Positions 58,803 to 64,000 of a DNA stretch of 64,000 nt are shown piece by piece. The translations under genes were made by a program, and so were the position numbers. Position 1 is the stretch's first letter; each line of letters begins with the position of its first letter. The notes below the pieces were generated by a model, which was given only the letters and a program-made list of their open reading frames with translations, was not told the DNA's origin and did not search any database. Source of the DNA: Saturnia japonica (Eukaryota > Arthropoda > Insecta > Lepidoptera > Saturniidae); the NCBI GenBank assembly GCA_033032175.1, contig CM065322.1, positions 11,470,001-11,534,000 on the forward strand. Direction: 5' to 3'.

Positions 58803-59796
58803 GTTTTTTTTGTTAACCTAAGGGAGCCCTAAAGAAATAGAGCCACTGATGGTTTTGACAGCTTCACCAGGCTCGGAGGCGAACGCTTGAGGCATTCAGC
58901 CGCGAAAGCGTGAGCAACATACGTACAAAGGTGCCAAAGTGGCCGGATGTCGGCTTGGGCTGTTGCCGCGATTGCAAAGAAGTCGCGATCGGACTAATTC
59001 CCTATCTGTAGAAAATTTGAGCTAAACTAACACATACATATAACATTTCCCTGCCTCTAGGAGAAAGGAATGAACATGTGTATATGTATTTAGTATCCTG
59101 GAAACATGATCGAAAGTAACTATCGTAAAAAAAGAAGAAAAAAAGGTCCCTTACAGGATCTATGTACTTATGTGGTGTGCACGTATGTATGTACATATTG
59201 TGTGTAATGATGTGTGTGGGTAGCTACGTGATTGCAAGTGCAGTGTCACCAGTATCGCGTGAGCGGCTGCATGACTCAAGGGTTCTACACCGAGGGAACG
59301 GACCTAGGCTTGAGTTGACGTAAGAGAGGGAGGACGTGACGGTTTTGCGGGAGCGAAATTAGCCGCCCATCCTCTGCGGAGGGAACCGTGGTTTCGGGGG
59401 CGTGGGCGCGAGTACGCTTTGTTTGGAGAGACGGTGGAGTAGTATTTGTTTATTTCCTCGATCTTTTAAACGGGATCGGTGAAGATATTCGCGACCGGAG
59501 TTGTTCGCGGGGGATGTTCGGTTTTGGGGAAGTCGCGGCAGCTTTCACCAACAGATGCACGTGATTCGAAGCAGTGTTGAAGTACGATCGCGTAAGATAT
59601 TTAATATACGATTCGACCAACGTACCAAGGGGCTTTGTTAATTTTACGTAAGAATCGGGTTTGGAGGATTTGGAATTTGTTAATGTTGATATTTGACGTA
59701 TGTGCGAATGTAGCGCAGCTTATATGTCATGATAGGACATATGTTTTGTATAATGTAAGCTTATGTCTCAGGAACATTTTGCTTAGTATCAAGGAG
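58803..59796 (-). mobile_element. jockey-like element, 3' copy
   Basis: Aligns along its length with 37,343-38,440, from the T-rich start and GGGAGCCCTAAAGAAATAGA through ACCGAGGGAACGGACCTAGG to TTATGTCTCAGGAACATTTT. It is more diverged, with no frame longer than about 60 codons. No target duplication was found. Confidence 0.7.
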
Positions 59797-62700
59797 TGCA
59801 GTCTATGTGTATTGTAAATCACCCTTATTTTTTAAAACACGAAACACTGTTATTTCTTCCTAATAGCATAAATATGAATTTTCATAACCCTAAATTTAGA
59901 AATAGTAGGTTCTTCATACAATCTTTCATCCCCTATTTGACCCTCTTCATGTTTTATCTTTGCGCCATAGGTACCCTATGTCCGTCTCCAAGGTCCAATA
60001 TATCTCTATTCATCAAAATTGGTTTAACGGGTTCTTCGTACAAACCTTCATCTCCTATTTCACCCATTAAAGTTTTATTTTCACCACATAAGGTAGCCAA
60101 AGTCTTTCTCCAAATTCTTACATATCTCTATATCAAAATTAGGTTCTTTATACGAACTTTCATCCCCCATTTCACCCCTTGCAATTTTATTTCCAAAAGT
60201 AGCCAATGACCTTTCTCAACCAAAGTTCTTCAAAATTGGTTCAGCGGTCTAGGCTTGAAAATGCAACCGACGGGACAGAAAGAATTACTTTCGCATTTAT
60301 AATATTAGTAGGTATGGATTATTCAATTCATTATGCAGTCATTTTCTATAGTGTCATTTACTAATTAAAATACTAACAGTAAATTATTACCCAACACCAA
60401 ATTACCGAAAACAGTTTATAATAATTAATTTTTGGAATGAATTCTCTTTCACTATATACCTGTAATAAATTCTCTCTCTCTATACCTTTCTATATTTCTC
60501 TATAATAACTGATAATTTAGTAAGGTAAAAATTACAAATGATCGACTGTTGTGGTTCCCTTTTAATTTTCTATTTTAGGGATTATTATATTGTTAATACA
60601 AATGCGAAAGTGAATCGAAAAAAGATCAATTTTTGAGAGATCGGTCTTTTAGACATCGATTTTTTTGGGAATCGATTCATAAGAGTTCGATTCGAATCAA
60701 TCTTTTTCGAAATGAATTGCCATCCCTAGCAGCGTCGCAGCTATATTCAACTGACAATATCCAGCCTATGCAGACCCCCTTTTAATATGATTTAACACAT
60801 AGATCTGAGGTCAACTTATATTGGAATTTCATTTTATTAATCTCTTCATTTTTTAACTTTATGAAAGGTTTCGATCTTTATCGTTTTACAAACCATAATA
60901 TACAGATAGCTAAAATTTCAGTCAATTCAACTGAAGAGCTATTTTATAGCATTTTTATCAAAAAAATGTTCGACGTGATTTTTTAAATTGATATAACTTT
61001 TTTATTTATGAACTTATGGAAGTAAAACATACACTAAATGTTAAGTGAACCTTACCAGAATATATTAGTGAAAACCGTTTCCGAATCGGTTATGCCGTTT
61101 CTGAGATTAGCGCGCACAAAAGTTGGCAAACAGACAAACAGACAAAAATTCTAACAATCATTGTTTTGGGTTCTCCTGCGTTTATAGAGACCCCCAATAA
61201 TAGTTTTTCTTATATATCTTCTATGTACAGACATCGATCAGTTACGTTTTTATTATATGTATAGAATAGATATAGAAGATATGAACATGATATTTACAAG
61301 ACAGATGCATAGCTTTGTATACATTAAAAACGAAGTAACTAGGTGTTCATATATTCCCTATCGACATCCGAAACCTAGTATGTAATGAATGCGTTGACAG
61401 CCTTCGTAAGGTAACCTTGTTGGTTTAACGTGAGGTTGTGACGTCAATACTAATATGTACTTCGTCTTATATCTTCACTTTAGAATATAAACAGCCACCT
61501 CTTAAAAGTGTATTAGTAAACGGGTTCCCCCTTAATAAATTATCAAGTATTTTAGTTTAGTCTCAGATTACATCATTTGCGATTTTTATACATTTTGGAC
61601 CCTAGCTAAGTTGACTTTCTACAATCGTTAGCGCTAACAAAAGTAAATAATTTATGGAATTGACATAACGTTCAATCACGTGATATATGTTAAATTCATA
61701 TTTTTTTATCGCTGTCTGTCATACACGAAATACCACGCGGACGAAGTCCCAGGTACATTTAGTTGTAAATAGAATTGAAATTAATAATTGTCTCTACTTA
61801 CATAAGTCATGGGTAGAAGCTAGTAGTATAACGAAAATATTAACCATTTCTGAAAAACTTATGAGGGGTGATGTACATGTACCTAATGATAATGAACCAT
61901 GTTTTATGGCTTAATTTTTTTAATTTGTCTACGTTGTTTCCTTAGAAGTCGATACATTTAGTTCGTTTTTCTCCATTGTAATGATATCACTTTCGATTAT
62001 TTGCATTCAAACGAATGGAAATTCAAATTCTTAGCAATGATTTATTTTTTTAACCTATTTTTATGTTTATCTCTACTATATTAACCAATATATCCAAATA
62101 TAAATGCGATTATCAGTACTTATGGATCACACCTAGTACGTAACACATTTTAAATTGAACAAAAATGAAAAACATTTCAAGTGCAAGTTTTGCATAAAAT
62201 CATAGTACCTTTTAACTGTAAGTTTGTTTAGGGATCCCTAAAATTATAATGAACGCGAGCGAGGCGAAGAACCTACCCAGGTGACTCATTGGCGGTCGTG
62301 GGGTGTCGGACGACGTCGAGTCACCGCGGGATTTGTCGCGAACTGTCCGGGGTTTAAATTAATGATATATCACTACAGTCAGGCAAACTTAACACAAAAC
62401 TATGTACATCTATGTATTTATGTAAAATAGGGAATCCAACCCCGAAAACGTGGGTTTCCGCAAATGCAGGATCCGCGGGATTTGCGGGACTGAAATAAAA
62501 ATGTAATTCGAAGAAAAATGCGGGCGCAGACGTCATTCTAAATATTCATTTCTCATTATCAGGCGATTAAATAACTTTTACAAGAAACTCTTGGACAAGG
62601 ACAAGGACAAGGAACAAGAAACTCCCAAGGAAATATTGCCTCCTTATAGGCTTTAATATTAACTGGCCTATAAAAACATTGATTTTGTATGTACCTACAA

Positions 62701-63009
62701 TAGTTTATTTTAGATAACCTTGTTGTATTTGCAGTAGAATTCACCTGTAGTAGAACCGAGACAGTAGAGAAATAATTTATAACAATGTTACAGAGTATTA
62801 ATACAGATTACCTTTTATTTCATGTACCTACTCTTACTAATTAGAACAAAAAGTATTATTCCCGGATTGACATTCTTCCGGGTTTGAAGATATTGATGCA
62901 GGACTGGATTCCCTAATCTGAACTAAGCCATAAGTATAAACACAAACTACGTACCTAGTAATATAACTCGCACCTAACTGTCAAATTAAATGCTTACCTA
63001 CCGCTCAGC
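59797..63009. other. intergenic, repeats, no gene recognised
   Basis: 59,910-60,190 has about three degenerate ~115-bp units sharing TTCATC(C/T)CCTATTT and ATCAAAATT phrases, a pattern common in lepidopteran interspersed repeats. 60,610-60,720 is rich in GAATCGATTC-like short inverted motifs. 62,590-62,615 has a (GGACAA)n microsatellite. The 137-codon frame at 59,796-60,209 crosses the tandem units and is not a gene. Confidence 0.45.
59910..60190. repeat. degenerate tandem repeat, about 115-bp unit
   Basis: TTCTTCATACAATCTTTCAT, TTCTTCGTACAAACCTTCAT and TTCTTTATACGAACTTTCAT mark successive units at about 59,911, 60,031 and 60,143. Confidence 0.6.
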
Positions 63010-63233
63010 TCTGATCTAATCAGCATGTTGGTACGGGCTGGCAACGTTGCGCGCGTCGTTCGAACGGACGGCGCGGCATCAGTTTCGTCTCATTCATGTG
63101 CAAGTGAGAAGGCGCTATGCCGTATTGTCGCCGCGCCACGCCGCCATTTGTGACAGCCGTATCGACTACCGTGCGCGCGCTCGCGTTCTCTTATACATAG
63201 GTACTTAATTCTCATATTTTATTTTGCTATTCA
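63010..63233 (+). promoter_or_regulatory. GC-rich promoter/5' region of THAP gene
   Basis: A CpG-rich stretch directly before the THAP start exon, including the palindrome CGTTCGAACG and the YY1/Pho-like GCCGCCATTTG at about 63,142. CTATTCAG|CAAC at 63,234 could be a 5' UTR acceptor. No TATA box. Confidence 0.4.
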
Positions 63234-63273
63234 GCAACAAATCCAGTTCAATTTACTGCTAGCGACTACCACA

Positions 63274-63365
63274 ATGGGGCATTTTTGTTGTTCTGTCTAT
63301 GGTTGTAAAAACAGTACTCGGATCAATACTTTGAGTTTTTTTGGGTTGCCGAAAGACAGCGAAAG
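63274..63365 (+). CDS. THAP zinc-finger gene, first coding exon, partial
   Basis: ATG at 63274 (context ACAATGG) opens MGHFCCSVYGCKNSTRINTL, then SFFGLPKDSER, and a strong donor AAAG|GTAAGC follows (phase 2). The C6-x4-C11 pair, YGCKN and the SFFGLPKD phrase match the first half of the C2CH THAP DNA-binding domain; the second Cys/His pair should be in the next exon, beyond the window. The product is a putative sequence-specific DNA-binding protein; host THAP factor versus domesticated or active transposase cannot be told from this exon. Confidence 0.72.
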
Positions 63366-64000
63366 GTAAGCAAACCAATTTGTAGTTACCTAATATAAGT
63401 AAAGTATCTATGTAGGTACTTTGTATCTATACATTTATATAATAAATCTATAAATATTTGCTTAAAAATTTAATGGGGGTCGGGCGGGTGGGGGGGGGGG
63501 GGGGACTAAGGCTAAGCAACAGTATGCATTCTACCTAGAATAATTTTTTTCTCTGTTTGTCTGAAGCGTTCGATACGCATCACGTAAAAACTACTGCACT
63601 GATTATGATACGCTGTTCCGACGTATCACTTCGATTTTATTTGAACAATGAACTCCTATAGTTGTACTGAAATCATTATTTTATAAACCGTATTCCGTAA
63701 CCGTAACCTATTCAGAAATCTGAAAGTAATAGTTAGATAATATGTGTTGTTTCTTTAAAATCGTACCTATGTCATTTTTATTTCTGATTCAGTCCAGTTA
63801 CCATAATTAAATGTTTTTTTAAACACTAAAAATAAACTACTGGACCGATTTTGTTGTTCTAAAAGTTAAACACAAAAGTTATATTATATTACCTACTGAT
63901 AACTATAAATGCTCAAGTTTGTACGTTTAGATTATTATTCAATTACGCGAAACAACTGAACCCTGAACCTATTGGAAAGGTGCTTGGTAGATTAGTAAGT
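63366..64000 (+). other. start of THAP gene intron
   Basis: No second THAP exon recognised. Contains a G15 run at 63,490-63,504 and AT-rich DNA with short repeat-like phrases. Confidence 0.5.

Noticed and set aside
59796..60209. 137-codon open frame
   Set aside because: It runs through ~115-bp tandem repeat units and has no protein resemblance.

Overview
This is an AT-rich, intron- and transposon-rich eukaryotic window, most likely from a moth or butterfly (Lepidoptera). The evidence is the insect/animal genes osa (ARID1), CDC42SE and THAP, together with several retroelement types familiar from lepidopteran genomes: an RTE-type endonuclease-reverse transcriptase, an R1-clade element, jockey-like 3' fragments and a tRNA-derived SINE. 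The host genes are spliced, so most were assembled here by matching exon phases rather than read as long open frames.

Layout. (1) 1-668, + strand: last coding exon of osa/ARID1, a SWI/SNF (BAP) chromatin-remodelling subunit; its 3' UTR follows. (2) 669-17,064: mostly transposon debris (a Tc1-like remnant, a TIR element with tandem repeats, an R1-clade fragment, two RTE copies with shared flanks), plus one candidate first coding exon at 4,909. (3) 17,065-27,486, + strand: a gene I do not recognise, resolved as 12 exons whose splice phases all agree and which give a continuous 639-residue Arg/Asp/Lys/His-rich protein. Three consecutive phase-0 exons in it encode homologous 37-39 residue repeats. 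Its poly(A) signal is at 27,679. (4) 31,221-49,033, - strand: a complete three-exon CDC42 small effector (CDC42SE/SPEC) gene with a 17.2 kb intron and a last coding segment of two codons plus stop. It is convergent with gene 3. (5) 49,034-63,273: no gene recognised, many interspersed repeats. (6) 63,274 to the window end, + strand: first coding exon of a THAP zinc-finger gene behind a GC-rich 5' region.

The host genes are functionally unrelated as far as can be seen and do not form an operon-like unit. The most noteworthy items are the exon-per-repeat triplication in the unknown gene; the paired RTE copies that share 0.27 kb of non-RTE flank carrying a THAP-like start exon; an RTE 3' fragment with a clean 11-bp target-site duplication ending about 30 bp before a splice acceptor; and a jockey-like insertion with a 12-bp target-site duplication inside an older RT remnant. 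No CRISPR array, rRNA or functional tRNA gene was seen.
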